From Asaia bogorensis (GTDB lineage Bacteria > Pseudomonadota > Alphaproteobacteria > CACIAM-22H2), in contig CAMDLT010000031.1 of the NCBI GenBank assembly GCA_945901855.1, positions 1 to 47,042 on the forward strand: a stretch of 47,042 bases of DNA, written 5' to 3'. Below, piece after piece: positions 19,561 through 28,517 of this stretch (positions are counted from its first letter, which is position 1; each line of letters opens with the position of its first letter). Under the pieces are notes generated by a model. The model ran no database searches. It was not told the origin of the DNA and saw nothing but the letters and a program-made list of their open reading frames with translations. A program made the position numbers and the translations under genes.

Positions 19561-20727
19561 ATGCCCACCGCCAAACCCGGCCCGCTTTCCGGCATTCTCG
19601 TCGTCGACATGTCGCGCATTCTGGCAGGGCCCTATTGCACGCTGCTGATGGCCGAACTGGGGGCGCGCGTCATCAAGGTCGAAGACCCGCGCGGCGGCGA
19701 CGATGCGCGCCAGTACGGCCCGTTCATCGACGGCGAGTCGGTTTATTTTGCCGCCGTCAATCGCGGCAAGGAAAGCATCGGGCTCGACCTCAAAAACGCC
19801 GAGCACCGCGTGATTTTCGAAAAGCTTCTGGCGCGCGCCGACGTGCTCGTCGAAAATTTTCGCCCCGGCACGATGGACCGCCTCGGATATGGCTGGGAGG
19901 CGCTGCACGCCAAGTTCCCCAATCTCATTTATTGCGCGGCCTCGGGTTTCGGCCATTCGGGGCCGCACAAGGACAAACCCGCCTACGACATGGTCGTGCA
20001 GGGTTTGGGCGGCATCATCAGCGTCACGGGCCATGAAGGCGCACAGCCCGCGCGCATCGGCGTGTCGATCGGGGATCTGGGGGCGGGTCTTTATGCCGCG
20101 ATCGGCATCCAGGCGGCCTTGTTCCATCGCCTGCGCACGAACGAAGCTACCTTCGTGGATATCGGCATGCTCGATTGCCAATTGGCGCTGATGGAAAATC
20201 CGGCGGCGCGCTATCTCAACACCGGCAAAGTGCCGGGTCCGATGGGCGGGCGGCACGCCTCGATCACGCCGTTCGGCATTTTCCAGACGGCCGACCAGCC
20301 GATCATCATCGCGGCCGGCAACGATTCGCTGTTCCACAAAATGGCGGCCGTGCTCGACGCGCCCGCCATGGCGAAAGATCCGCGCTATGCCACAAACGGC
20401 CTGCGCACCGAAAACGTTGCGGTCTTGGAGGCGGAGATTTCCGCCATTCTGGCGGCAGCACCCGCCGCCACTTGGCTCGAACGGCTCGACAAGGCCGGCA
20501 TTCCGGCGGGCCCGATCAACGACGTGAAGGCCGCCATCGAACATCCGCAAACGGCCGCACGCAACATGATCGTCGAGACCGCAACGCCGCGCGGCCACAA
20601 AGTCAAAGTCGTCGGCAACCCGATCAAGATCTCGGCGTTTGCCGACGGTCCGACGCGCGTCGCCGCCCCCGCCCTCGACCAGCATCGCGCGGCGATTTTG
20701 GCCGATTTCACGAAGGAAACCCCATGA
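19561..20727 (+). CDS. CaiB/BaiF (class III) CoA-transferase
   Basis: A 388-residue class III CoA-transferase. The protein opens with SGILVVDMSRILAGPYCTLLMAELGA, and has VENFRPGTMDRLGYG and the catalytic aspartate D172 in IGVSIGDLGAGL. Such enzymes move CoA between acyl groups through an aspartyl-CoA anhydride. It overlaps the aldehyde dehydrogenase gene by ATGA, so the two probably work on one pathway: aldehyde to acid, then acid to CoA ester. Glutarate, feeding the glutaryl-CoA dehydrogenase in this window, is one candidate substrate but is not shown. AAGGA lies upstream of the start. Confidence 0.9.
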   Translation: MPTAKPGPLSGILVVDMSRILAGPYCTLLMAELGARVIKVEDPRGGDDARQYGPFIDGESVYFAAVNRGKESIGLDLKNAEHRVIFEKLLARADVLVENFRPGTMDRLGYGWEALHAKFPNLIYCAASGFGHSGPHKDKPAYDMVVQGLGGIISVTGHEGAQPARIGVSIGDLGAGLYAAIGIQAALFHRLRTNEATFVDIGMLDCQLALMENPAARYLNTGKVPGPMGGRHASITPFGIFQTADQPIIIAAGNDSLFHKMAAVLDAPAMAKDPRYATNGLRTENVAVLEAEISAILAAAPAATWLERLDKAGIPAGPINDVKAAIEHPQTAARNMIVETATPRGHKVKVVGNPIKISAFADGPTRVAAPALDQHRAAILADFTKETP

Positions 20728-22208
20728 CCGACATCGTCCTCGATCCGCGCATCCTCGCCAAACATCTGACGGGCAAACATTTCATCGACGGCAAGCTCGT
20801 CGCGGGCGCATCCGGCCAGACGTTCGATGTCAACAGCCCGGCGACGCGCGAACTTGTCGGCAAAGCGGCGGCGGGCGATGCAAGCGATGTTGATCGCGCG
20901 GTCCAGTCGGCGGCGGCAGCGCAAATCGCCTGGGCGAAGGTGCCTGCCCGCCAACGCGGCAAACTGGTCGGCGATTGCGGCCGCCTGCTCGACGCGCACA
21001 AGGAAGAACTCTCGCGCCTGATCGCGCTCGAAACCGGCAAGGCGCTGCGCACCGAGAGCCGCGTCGAAGCGGGCGTGCTTGCCGACGCGTTCCATTTCTA
21101 TGCGGGGCTCGGCAGCGAGCTGAAGGGCGAAACCGTGCCCTTCAATCCCGACATGCTGACGATGACCGTGCGCGAGCCGATCGGCGTCGTGGGCGCCATC
21201 ATCCCGTGGAACGTGCCGATGATGCTGATGGCGCTGAAAATCGCGCCCGCGCTGGTTGCAGGCAACACGGTCGTGGTCAAAAGCGCCGAAGAAGCGCCGT
21301 TCGCCGTGCTGCGCATTTGCGAACTGATGGGCACTATCCTGCCGCCGGGCGCCTTCAACATGCTGTCCGGCATGGGGCCGGAATGCGGCGCGCCGCTGGT
21401 GGCGCACCCCAAGGTCGGCAAGATCACGTTCACGGGCTCGGTCGAGACCGGCAAGATCGTTTCGAAAATGGCGGCCGAAAAGCTGATCCCGGTCACGCTC
21501 GAGCTTGGCGGCAAAAGCCCGATGATCGTTTTCGACGATTGCGACCTCGACAAGACGGTAGCAGGCGCCGTCGGCGGCATGCGCTTCACGCGTATGGGCC
21601 AAAGCTGCACGGCATCGAGCCGGATGTACGTGCAGGCGGGCATCCACGACCGGTTCGTGGCCGCCCTCAAGGCCAAAGTCGACGCGATGAAGATGGGCGA
21701 TCCGCTCGACGAAGCGACCGACATCGGCACGATCGTCTCGCAGCAGCAGTTCGAGAAGGTCAAAAACTACATCGCGATCGGCAAGCAAGATGGCGGCACC
21801 GCCAACGAATGTTCGGCAATGCCGACCGATGCCGCGCTCGAAGCGGGCTACTATTTGCGCCCCGTCATCTTTACCGGCCTTCCCGCCGCCTCGCGCGTGA
21901 TCAAAGAAGAAATCTTCGGTCCCGTGACGGCCGTCATCAAGTTCGACAAACTCGACGACGCGATCGCCGCCGCCAACGACAGCGAATACGGCCTCGCGGC
22001 CACGTTGTGGACCAAAGACCTCAAGACCGCGCTCGACGGCGCGCGCCGCTTGCAGGCGGGCTTCGTGCAGGTCAACCAGAACCTGGTCGTGCAGCCGGGC
22101 TTGAGCTACGGCGGCGTTAAAACGTCGGGCCTCGGCAAAGAAGCAACGCTCGAGGCCATGCTCGAGCATTTCACAACCAAAAAAACCATCATCGTCAATT
22201 TGGCGTAG
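20724..22208 (+). CDS. NAD(P)-dependent aldehyde dehydrogenase
   Basis: A 494-residue ALDH-superfamily enzyme. Catalytic residues are all present: N163 in IIPWNVPM, K186 in VVVKSAEEAP, E260 in LELGGKSP and C295 in GQSCTASSR. The non-phosphorylating fold and length are typical of broad aldehyde or semialdehyde dehydrogenases. The substrate is not clear. Its ATG overlaps the CoA-transferase stop, and the acylase gene follows by 7 bases, so it lies in the middle of a three-gene operon. Confidence 0.91.
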   Translation: MTDIVLDPRILAKHLTGKHFIDGKLVAGASGQTFDVNSPATRELVGKAAAGDASDVDRAVQSAAAAQIAWAKVPARQRGKLVGDCGRLLDAHKEELSRLIALETGKALRTESRVEAGVLADAFHFYAGLGSELKGETVPFNPDMLTMTVREPIGVVGAIIPWNVPMMLMALKIAPALVAGNTVVVKSAEEAPFAVLRICELMGTILPPGAFNMLSGMGPECGAPLVAHPKVGKITFTGSVETGKIVSKMAAEKLIPVTLELGGKSPMIVFDDCDLDKTVAGAVGGMRFTRMGQSCTASSRMYVQAGIHDRFVAALKAKVDAMKMGDPLDEATDIGTIVSQQQFEKVKNYIAIGKQDGGTANECSAMPTDAALEAGYYLRPVIFTGLPAASRVIKEEIFGPVTAVIKFDKLDDAIAAANDSEYGLAATLWTKDLKTALDGARRLQAGFVQVNQNLVVQPGLSYGGVKTSGLGKEATLEAMLEHFTTKKTIIVNLA

Positions 22209-22215
22209 CGAGAAA

Positions 22216-24570
22216 ATGCGCTTCCTCCGCTGGATCGTTCGCCTCGCCACGGCGGCTTTGCTGCTGGCGGGCGCCGTTGCGGCGGCGGCAGTCTTCTATC
22301 TTGGTACCGGATTGCCGGCAAAGTCGGGCAGCCTGCACGTTGCTGGCCTGGAAGCGCCGGTCGAGATCTTCCGCGACGAATACGGCATCCCCTATGTCTA
22401 TGCGCAAAAAGAGCGCGATCTGTGGTTTGCACTTGGCCTGCTGCATGCGCAAGACCGGCTCGTGCAGCTCGAAACCACGCGGCTGATCGGCCAAGGGCGG
22501 CTCGCGGAATTTGCGGGCGCGCGCGCATTGCCGCTCGACCGGTTCAACCGCGTACTGGGCTTGGCCCACGAAGCGCGGCGCATCTATGCCGGCGTTTCGA
22601 ACGACGCGCGCTTGCAGATCGATGCCTACACGGCCGGCATCAACGCCGTCCTTGCCGCGCGCGAAGGCGCTTGGCCGGTCGAGTTTTTATATGCCGGCTA
22701 CCGGCCCGAACGCTGGGAAGGCTGGCAGACGCTGCTGTGGGGCCAGTTGATGGGGCTGTCGCTCAACACGGGCTGGCGCGACACGCTGCTGCGCGCACGC
22801 ATGGGCGATCGGCTCACGCCCGACGTGCTGGCGGCGTTATGGCCGCAGCAAGATGCCGCGAACGCGGCGGTCGCATCGGCCGACGAACCCGCAATAGCCT
22901 TGGCCGAGGCGGTGGCAAAAGCGCTTCCCCCACTCGACATTCCCGGCACCGCTTCCAACGAATGGGTCGTTGCAGGATCGCGCACCGCAACGGGCAAACC
23001 GATCCTTGCCAACGATCCGCATCTGGGGCTGGGATCGCCCGGCGTTTGGTATCTCGTGCGGCTCGAAGCGCCGGGCGTGCGTTACATCGGCGCCACCGCA
23101 CCGGGCGCCCCGGCCCTGGTGCTGGGGCACAACGGCAATGTCGCGTGGGGCTTCACCACGACGAATGCGGATGCAGCCGATTTGTTTGTCGAGCGCGTCG
23201 ACCCGGCGGACCCCTTGCGCTACGCCACGCCCGACGGCTCGCGCGCATTCGAGACGCGCGAAGAGCTGCTGCAGATCAAAGGCCAGAAGCCCGAAACGCT
23301 GGTCGTGCGGCGCACGCGCCACGGCGCCGTAATATCCGACATCGATCCGACGGCGCAGGCGCTTGCGGGCAACGGACATGTCATGTCGTTGGCCCTGCCC
23401 TTCATGTGCGAACTCGACCGCACGTTCGAGGCTGTCCGCGCCCTCAACCGCGCGCGCAACGCCGACGAAGCGATCGAAGCGACGCGCCTGTGGCAATCGC
23501 CCGTGCAGAACATGGTCTATGCCGATACGGCGGGCGCCGTGGGTCTGCGCACCTTGGGGGCCGTGCCGATACGGGCCAGCGGCGCATCGATGCTGCCCTA
23601 TCGCGGGTTCGACGCCAATGTCGGCTGGACCGGCTTCGTTGCGTTCGACCAGATGCCGTCCACGCACAACCCCGCCCAAGGGTTCGTCTCCAACGCCAAC
23701 GACCGCGTGGCAGGCGCAAGTTTTCCCTACCATCTCAGCTTTTCCTTCGACCCTGCCTATCGCCAGCGCCGCATCGTCGAATTGCTGGCCGCACGCGACA
23801 ATCAGGACGTCGCCTACCACGAAGCGATTTTGGCCGACGCGCAATCGCTGTTCGCCGTCGCCGCCGTGCGCGCGGCCCAGAACGTGGCGCCCGGCGACGC
23901 GCAAGCGCGTACCGCCCTCGATCTGCTGCGCGCATGGGACGGGCGCATGGACCGCGCCAAACCCGAGCCGCTGATATTCACCGGCTGGATGCGCGCGCTG
24001 ACCAAGCGCACGCTCGAACGCGCGGTCGGACCGTTCGCGGACGCTGCCATGCGCGAACGCCCGGCACTGGCGCTGGCCGTGCTCGACGGCAGCTCGCCGT
24101 TCTGCACGCCCGACTGCACGGCGCTGGCAGAGACGACGCTCGTCGAAGCGCTTGGCGAACTTGCGGCAACCCAAGGGCGCGATCTTCGCCGCTGGCGCTG
24201 GGGCGATCTGCATCGCGCCCCGTTCGAAAATCCGATCTTCGCGCGCCTGCCCGTGCTGGGTCCGCTGCTGGCCGTCGATCTGCCGACGCACGGCGACTAC
24301 TACACCATCAATCGCGGCGGCATGCGCCTTGGCAACCCGGCGACGCCGTACGCGCATGTGCATGGCGCGGGATTTCGCGCGATCTACAATCTCGACGATC
24401 TCGATGCGTCGCTGTTTGTCGTGGCGCCCGGCCAGTCGGGGCACCCGCTGTCGGCGCATTGGCGCGACCTTGCGCCGCTCTGGGCCGAAGGGCGCCATGT
24501 GCGACTGGCCGCGAACCGCCACGAATTGCTCGCGGGTACGCGCGCTTTGGTTCTCCTGCCGACCCCTTAA
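22216..24570 (+). CDS. penicillin acylase family (Ntn) amidohydrolase
   Basis: A 784-residue member of the penicillin acylase / acyl-homoserine-lactone acylase family. Residues 1-30 form a signal sequence or N-terminal membrane anchor, so the enzyme acts in the periplasm. The precursor should cleave itself before S247 in TASNEWVVAGSRTATGKP, making a small alpha chain and a large beta chain with N-terminal serine. LANDPHLGL and the GHNGNVAWGFTTTNAD segment are also conserved. The natural substrate may be an N-acyl amide or lactone. It is 7 bases downstream of the aldehyde dehydrogenase gene. Confidence 0.9.
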   Translation: MRFLRWIVRLATAALLLAGAVAAAAVFYLGTGLPAKSGSLHVAGLEAPVEIFRDEYGIPYVYAQKERDLWFALGLLHAQDRLVQLETTRLIGQGRLAEFAGARALPLDRFNRVLGLAHEARRIYAGVSNDARLQIDAYTAGINAVLAAREGAWPVEFLYAGYRPERWEGWQTLLWGQLMGLSLNTGWRDTLLRARMGDRLTPDVLAALWPQQDAANAAVASADEPAIALAEAVAKALPPLDIPGTASNEWVVAGSRTATGKPILANDPHLGLGSPGVWYLVRLEAPGVRYIGATAPGAPALVLGHNGNVAWGFTTTNADAADLFVERVDPADPLRYATPDGSRAFETREELLQIKGQKPETLVVRRTRHGAVISDIDPTAQALAGNGHVMSLALPFMCELDRTFEAVRALNRARNADEAIEATRLWQSPVQNMVYADTAGAVGLRTLGAVPIRASGASMLPYRGFDANVGWTGFVAFDQMPSTHNPAQGFVSNANDRVAGASFPYHLSFSFDPAYRQRRIVELLAARDNQDVAYHEAILADAQSLFAVAAVRAAQNVAPGDAQARTALDLLRAWDGRMDRAKPEPLIFTGWMRALTKRTLERAVGPFADAAMRERPALALAVLDGSSPFCTPDCTALAETTLVEALGELAATQGRDLRRWRWGDLHRAPFENPIFARLPVLGPLLAVDLPTHGDYYTINRGGMRLGNPATPYAHVHGAGFRAIYNLDDLDASLFVVAPGQSGHPLSAHWRDLAPLWAEGRHVRLAANRHELLAGTRALVLLPTP

Positions 24571-24721
24571 CCAATTGATTGGGCGTCAGAAAATTTAAAG
24601 TTAACCCATCGTCAAGCAATTTCGCTTAATTTTAGCGGGTTCGCTTGCGAATCTTTGCGGTCCCTTGTTCCGGGGATCGTCGCGGCGCATATTCGTGTGC
24701 GCTAGCGCATCGGGAAGAGAA

Positions 24722-25798
24722 ATGGCCGACGAGAGCAATCATCCAATCATCGTCATCAAGCGCATCAAGAAGGGCCACGACGCGGCCCATGGTGGCGGCT
24801 GGAAGGTTGCGTATGCCGACTTCGTGACCGCGATGATGGCATTCTTTCTGCTGCTGTGGCTGCTCAACGCCACCGACCAGGAAAAGCGCCAGGGCATCGC
24901 GCAGTACTTCACCGCCTTCGATGCCGTGTCGCGCTCGACGTCGGGCGCGGGCGGCGTGCTGGGCGGCGTCACGCTCGGTCCGGGCGACTTGCCCAATATG
25001 ACGGGCGGCATCGTCGTAGGCGTGCCCTTGGCGCCGACCGGCGAAGAAGCGGAAACCGAAGGTCCGGAGTTTGCCGAGCCCAAGGGGGCTGCCAACGAAG
25101 ACACGCCCAACCCGCAGCCCAATGCGCGCGGCGCCTCCGGCGTGGCGGCAGGCCCGTCGGGGCGCGAAACGCTGGGCGAACGGCGTCCGGGCGACCGCGC
25201 CGACGGCAATCTGTTCGGCGGCAATCGGCCCGACGGCAACCAGAGCGGGTCGGGTGCCGGCCAGAACCAAAACAGCTTCCAGCAGCAGATGCAGGCCGAA
25301 ATGGGCAAGCGCGAGGAGCAGAGCTTCGCGCGCGCCGAGGCCGATCTGCGCCAGGCCCTGCAGGAAATTCCGGAACTGAAACCGCTCGCGCAAAACCTGC
25401 TGGTCGACCGCACGCCCGAGGGCCTGCGCATCCAGCTCGTCGACCAGGAACGCTACGCGATGTTCCCCTCGGGCTCGGCAGCGCCCGCCGACCAGACGCG
25501 CCGCCTGCTCGCCACGGTCGCGCGCATCGTGCAGGCCTTGCCCAACGCCGTCGCGATCACCGGCCACACCGACGCTTCGCCGTTTCCGCGCGGTGCGCAA
25601 TACACGAACTGGGAATTGTCGAGCGACCGTGCCAACGCCGCGCGCCGCGCGATGCTGGAGGCGGGCCTGCCGGCCGCCCGCGTCGCGCGCGTGATCGGGC
25701 GCGCCGATACCGAACCGCTGATCGCCGACAATCCGGCCGATCCGCGCAACCGGCGCATCTCGATCGTGCTGTTGCGCGATATCCCGCAGGCCAGTTAG
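24722..25798 (+). CDS. motB: flagellar motor stator protein MotB
   Basis: MotB anchors the stator to peptidoglycan and lines the proton channel with MotA. The 358-residue product has the N-terminal GGGWKVAYADFVTAMMAFFL, in which D33 is the channel aspartate, and a C-terminal OmpA/MotB domain with TGHTDASPF and SSDRANAARRAML. Between them lies a long hydrophilic linker (about residues 75-200) rich in Gly, Asn, Pro and acidic residues. The ATG at 24722 follows GGGAAGAGAA. No motA gene is adjacent. The 151 bases upstream are comparatively AT-rich and likely hold its promoter. Confidence 0.93.
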   Translation: MADESNHPIIVIKRIKKGHDAAHGGGWKVAYADFVTAMMAFFLLLWLLNATDQEKRQGIAQYFTAFDAVSRSTSGAGGVLGGVTLGPGDLPNMTGGIVVGVPLAPTGEEAETEGPEFAEPKGAANEDTPNPQPNARGASGVAAGPSGRETLGERRPGDRADGNLFGGNRPDGNQSGSGAGQNQNSFQQQMQAEMGKREEQSFARAEADLRQALQEIPELKPLAQNLLVDRTPEGLRIQLVDQERYAMFPSGSAAPADQTRRLLATVARIVQALPNAVAITGHTDASPFPRGAQYTNWELSSDRANAARRAMLEAGLPAARVARVIGRADTEPLIADNPADPRNRRISIVLLRDIPQAS

Positions 25799-25884
25799 GT
25801 CGGCCAAGCTCGGCCGGGCGGTTTGAACTGCCGGGCGCAAGGCGCGACTTGCCAGAACCGGTCCTGCGGTCCTAGGCTCGACGT

Positions 25885-26388
25885 ATGGAATCAAGCCCTG
25901 CCCCGCCCGCGATCGATGCCGTCGTTCTCGACGGATCGGCTGCAATGCCGAATCTTGCCGGGCTGCGGCGGCGGCGCAGTTTTGCGTGGCTCGTCGATAT
26001 CGCGATTTGCTCGCTGCTGTTTTGGATTGCAGCCGTGCCCGCGTTTTTTGTCGGCGTTTTCACCTTCGGGCTGCTGTGGGGACCGGCGTGGATCGCGGTG
26101 GCGCTCGTGCCGATGGTCTATCACGCGGTTCTCGTTTCGGGATCGCGCGGCGCCACGTGGGGCCAGCGTCTGGCGGGCGTGGAGTTTGTCGGCCTGCTCG
26201 GCGCACGCGCGAGCTTTCTGCAAGCCGCCATCCATTGGGTGCTGTTCTATATGGGGTTCGTGTTCACGGGCGGCCTGATCGCGCTATGGAGCCTGTTCAA
26301 TCCGAAAAAGGCGCTGCTGCACGACCAGATCGCGGGACTTCTCGCGCGCCGCATGCCGGCCAAAGCTTTGCACGTATCCGCGCAATGA
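25885..26388 (+). CDS. RDD family membrane protein
   Basis: A 167-residue protein with about four hydrophobic helices and RDD-domain features: RRRSFAWLVDIAICSLLFW with the characteristic R...D, GATWGQRLAGVEFVG, and the C-terminal NPKKALLHDQIAGLL. The role of RDD proteins is mostly unknown; some act in ion transport. It overlaps the bpt gene by ATGA, an association that suggests co-expression but does not explain function. Confidence 0.85.
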   Translation: MESSPAPPAIDAVVLDGSAAMPNLAGLRRRRSFAWLVDIAICSLLFWIAAVPAFFVGVFTFGLLWGPAWIAVALVPMVYHAVLVSGSRGATWGQRLAGVEFVGLLGARASFLQAAIHWVLFYMGFVFTGGLIALWSLFNPKKALLHDQIAGLLARRMPAKALHVSAQ

Positions 26389-27125
26389 CCGCGCAAGGCA
26401 ACAGCACCGCGCGCTTCTACTACTCGATGCCCTCGCCGTGCCCGTATTTGGACGGGCGCATGGAGCGACGCATCTTCGTCGACCTCACGGGCCCGCAGGC
26501 GGTGCTGTCCTACGATCTGCTGTCGGAGGCGGGCTTTCGCCGCTCGCTCGGCTTTGCCTACCGGCCCGCTTGCCCCGGCTGCAATGCGTGCGTTGCCGTG
26601 CGCATCCCGGTCGAGCGTTTCCACACGACGCGCCAATGGCGCCGCGTGCAGGCAAAAAACGACGATCTGGTGTCCGAGATCTGCGCGCCGATCGCCACGG
26701 CCGAGCAATACGCGCTGTTCCAGCGCTACCAGACCGGGCGCCACCGCGACGGCGAAATGGCGCGCATGGATTTCGAGGACTACCGCACGATGATCGAAGT
26801 CGGCGCCAACGATTCGAACGTCGTCGAAGTGCGCGACCGCCACGGCACGCTGATGGGGGCAAGCCTGATCGACCGCATGAATGGCGGGCTTTCGGCCGTC
26901 TATTCGTTCTACGAACCCGAAACGCCCGAACGCTCGCTTGGCAGCTATCTCATCTTGATGCTGCTCGAAACCGCGCGTCGCCAGGGCTTGGCGCATGTCT
27001 ATCTCGGCTACTGGATCGGCCAGAGCGCCAAGATGGCCTACAAGATCTGCTTCCAGCCGCTCGAAGCGCTAACGCGCGATGGCTGGCTGCCGATCGACAA
27101 AAACGGCACGCTCGGCCCCGCCTGA
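26385..27125 (+). CDS. bpt: aspartate/glutamate leucyltransferase Bpt
   Basis: Bpt transfers leucine from its tRNA to N-terminal Asp or Glu of proteins, marking them for ClpS/ClpAP in the N-degron pathway. The 246-residue protein has the N-terminal SPCPYLDGRMERRIF and the cysteine group RPACPGCNACVAVR of the ATE domain, and the acyltransferase region GSYLILMLLETARRQG and LGYWIGQSAKMAYK. The ATG overlaps the RDD gene stop. Length is normal for the family (about 240-250). Confidence 0.92.
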   Translation: MTAQGNSTARFYYSMPSPCPYLDGRMERRIFVDLTGPQAVLSYDLLSEAGFRRSLGFAYRPACPGCNACVAVRIPVERFHTTRQWRRVQAKNDDLVSEICAPIATAEQYALFQRYQTGRHRDGEMARMDFEDYRTMIEVGANDSNVVEVRDRHGTLMGASLIDRMNGGLSAVYSFYEPETPERSLGSYLILMLLETARRQGLAHVYLGYWIGQSAKMAYKICFQPLEALTRDGWLPIDKNGTLGPA

Positions 27126-27344
27126 AAAATAGGCAGGCCGATCGGGCTTCCAATCAACACGCGCGAAGTGTCGATGGCGCAGGCCTTTTTCCGCGTGTTC
27201 GTCTTGAACCCGACGGGCGCATTGATTACATTTCCGGCACGCGTTGTTTCGGCCAATTCGATCGGTCGAAACGACGGACAGCGGCGCTCAAGCGTCGCGT
27301 CGGCAAACGCCGAAAAAAATTCGAACCGGAGAGGACCCCTCTTG

Positions 27345-28436
27345 ATGAAACGTCGTAAATTTATTGCCGCATCGGCCGCTGGCGTTGCCGCCGTCGGGCT
27401 TTCGGCCCCGGCCATCTCGCAAGGCCGCATGGAATGGCGCATGGTCACGTCGTGGCCCAAGAACCTGCCGGGCGTCGGCACGGGCGTCGAACGTCTGGCC
27501 GCGCGCATCGGCGAAATGTCGGGCGGTCGGCTGACAGTTCGCGTTTTTGCGGCGGGCGAACTTGTTCCGGCGCTGCAGTGCTTGCAGGCGGTGCGCGACG
27601 GCACGGCCGAAATGGGCCATGACGCGTCGTACTACCATATCGGCGTTCACCCGGCCTTCCAGTTCTTCACCTGCGTGCCCTTCGGCTTCATGGCGACCGA
27701 ACAGTCGGCATGGCTCAACTACGCCGGCGGCCAGCAATTGTGGGACGAACACGCGGCCAACTACGGCGTCAAGGCGTTCCCGGCCGGCAACACGAACACG
27801 CAGGCCTTCGGCTGGTACCGCAAGGAACTGACCGGCGTCGACAGCTTCAAGGGCCTCAAGATCCGCATGCCGGGTTGGGGCGGCCAGATCATGACGCGCC
27901 TCGGCGCCCAGCAGGTCGCACTTCCGGGCGGCGAAATCTTCGCGGCTCTGCAGTCGGGTTCGGTCGACGCGGCCGAATGGATCGGCCCCTACAACGACCT
28001 CGCGATGGGTCTGCATCAGGTCGCCAAGCTGTGCTACGGCCCGGGCTGGCACGAGCCGGGTTCGAACCTGCAGCTGATGGTCTCGAAGGCCCGCTTCGAC
28101 GCCCTGCCCGCCGACCTCAAAGCGATCGTCACGTTCGCCGCCCAGTCGATGGACATGGACATGACGACCGAATACATGGCGCGCTCGGGCGAAGCCATGG
28201 AAACGCTGCGCGCGCGCCATGGCGTGCGTTTCTTGAACCTGCCCGGCCCGATCCTGGACGCGTGCGGCACGGCGGCGGGCGAGTTCCTGTCGGAAGTGCG
28301 CGACCGCGGCGATGCGATCACGAAGAAGCTCTTCGAATCGTATCTCAAGTTCCGCTCCCAGGTGATGCCGTACTCGCGTTGGAACGACGGCGCGTTGCTC
28401 AACGCCCGCGTTCGCGCGTTCAAGTACATCACCTGA
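27345..28436 (+). CDS. TRAP transporter substrate-binding protein, TakP-like, Tat-exported
   Basis: A 363-residue periplasmic binding protein. It begins with a twin-arginine signal (MKRRKFIAASAAG, cleavage after about residue 26 at AIS-QG). The mature part is of the DctP/TakP type, with MVTSWPKNLPGVGTGVERLA and the AEWIGPYNDLAMGLH binding region, and the GWHEPGSNLQLMV segment typical of the keto-acid/mannitol-chloroaromatic group. It probably binds an organic acid. The ATG at 27345 is preferred over the open frame from 27168 because it gives the Tat signal and follows GGAGAGGACC. Its gene converges on the permease genes. Confidence 0.9.
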   Translation: MKRRKFIAASAAGVAAVGLSAPAISQGRMEWRMVTSWPKNLPGVGTGVERLAARIGEMSGGRLTVRVFAAGELVPALQCLQAVRDGTAEMGHDASYYHIGVHPAFQFFTCVPFGFMATEQSAWLNYAGGQQLWDEHAANYGVKAFPAGNTNTQAFGWYRKELTGVDSFKGLKIRMPGWGGQIMTRLGAQQVALPGGEIFAALQSGSVDAAEWIGPYNDLAMGLHQVAKLCYGPGWHEPGSNLQLMVSKARFDALPADLKAIVTFAAQSMDMDMTTEYMARSGEAMETLRARHGVRFLNLPGPILDACGTAAGEFLSEVRDRGDAITKKLFESYLKFRSQVMPYSRWNDGALLNARVRAFKYIT

Positions 28437-28463
28437 TCTTCAAAAATCGGATCGCAGAACGGG

Positions 28464-28496
28464 AAAACCCCGCAGCCTTTTGGGCTGCGGGGTTTT
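28464..28496. terminator. bidirectional intrinsic terminator between the TRAP genes
   Basis: CCCCGCAGCC and GGCTGCGGGG form a perfect 10-bp stem over a 5-base loop. AAAA precedes it and TTTTT follows, so it can end transcription from both the binding-protein gene and the convergent large-permease gene. It is the strongest hairpin of this kind that I saw in the window. Confidence 0.9.
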
Positions 28497-28517
28497 TCTT
28501 TGGCCGGATCCGTATCC

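Noticed and set aside
25799..25884. Terminator between motB and the RDD gene
   Set aside because: Only short GGCC-type pairings without a T run; not convincing.
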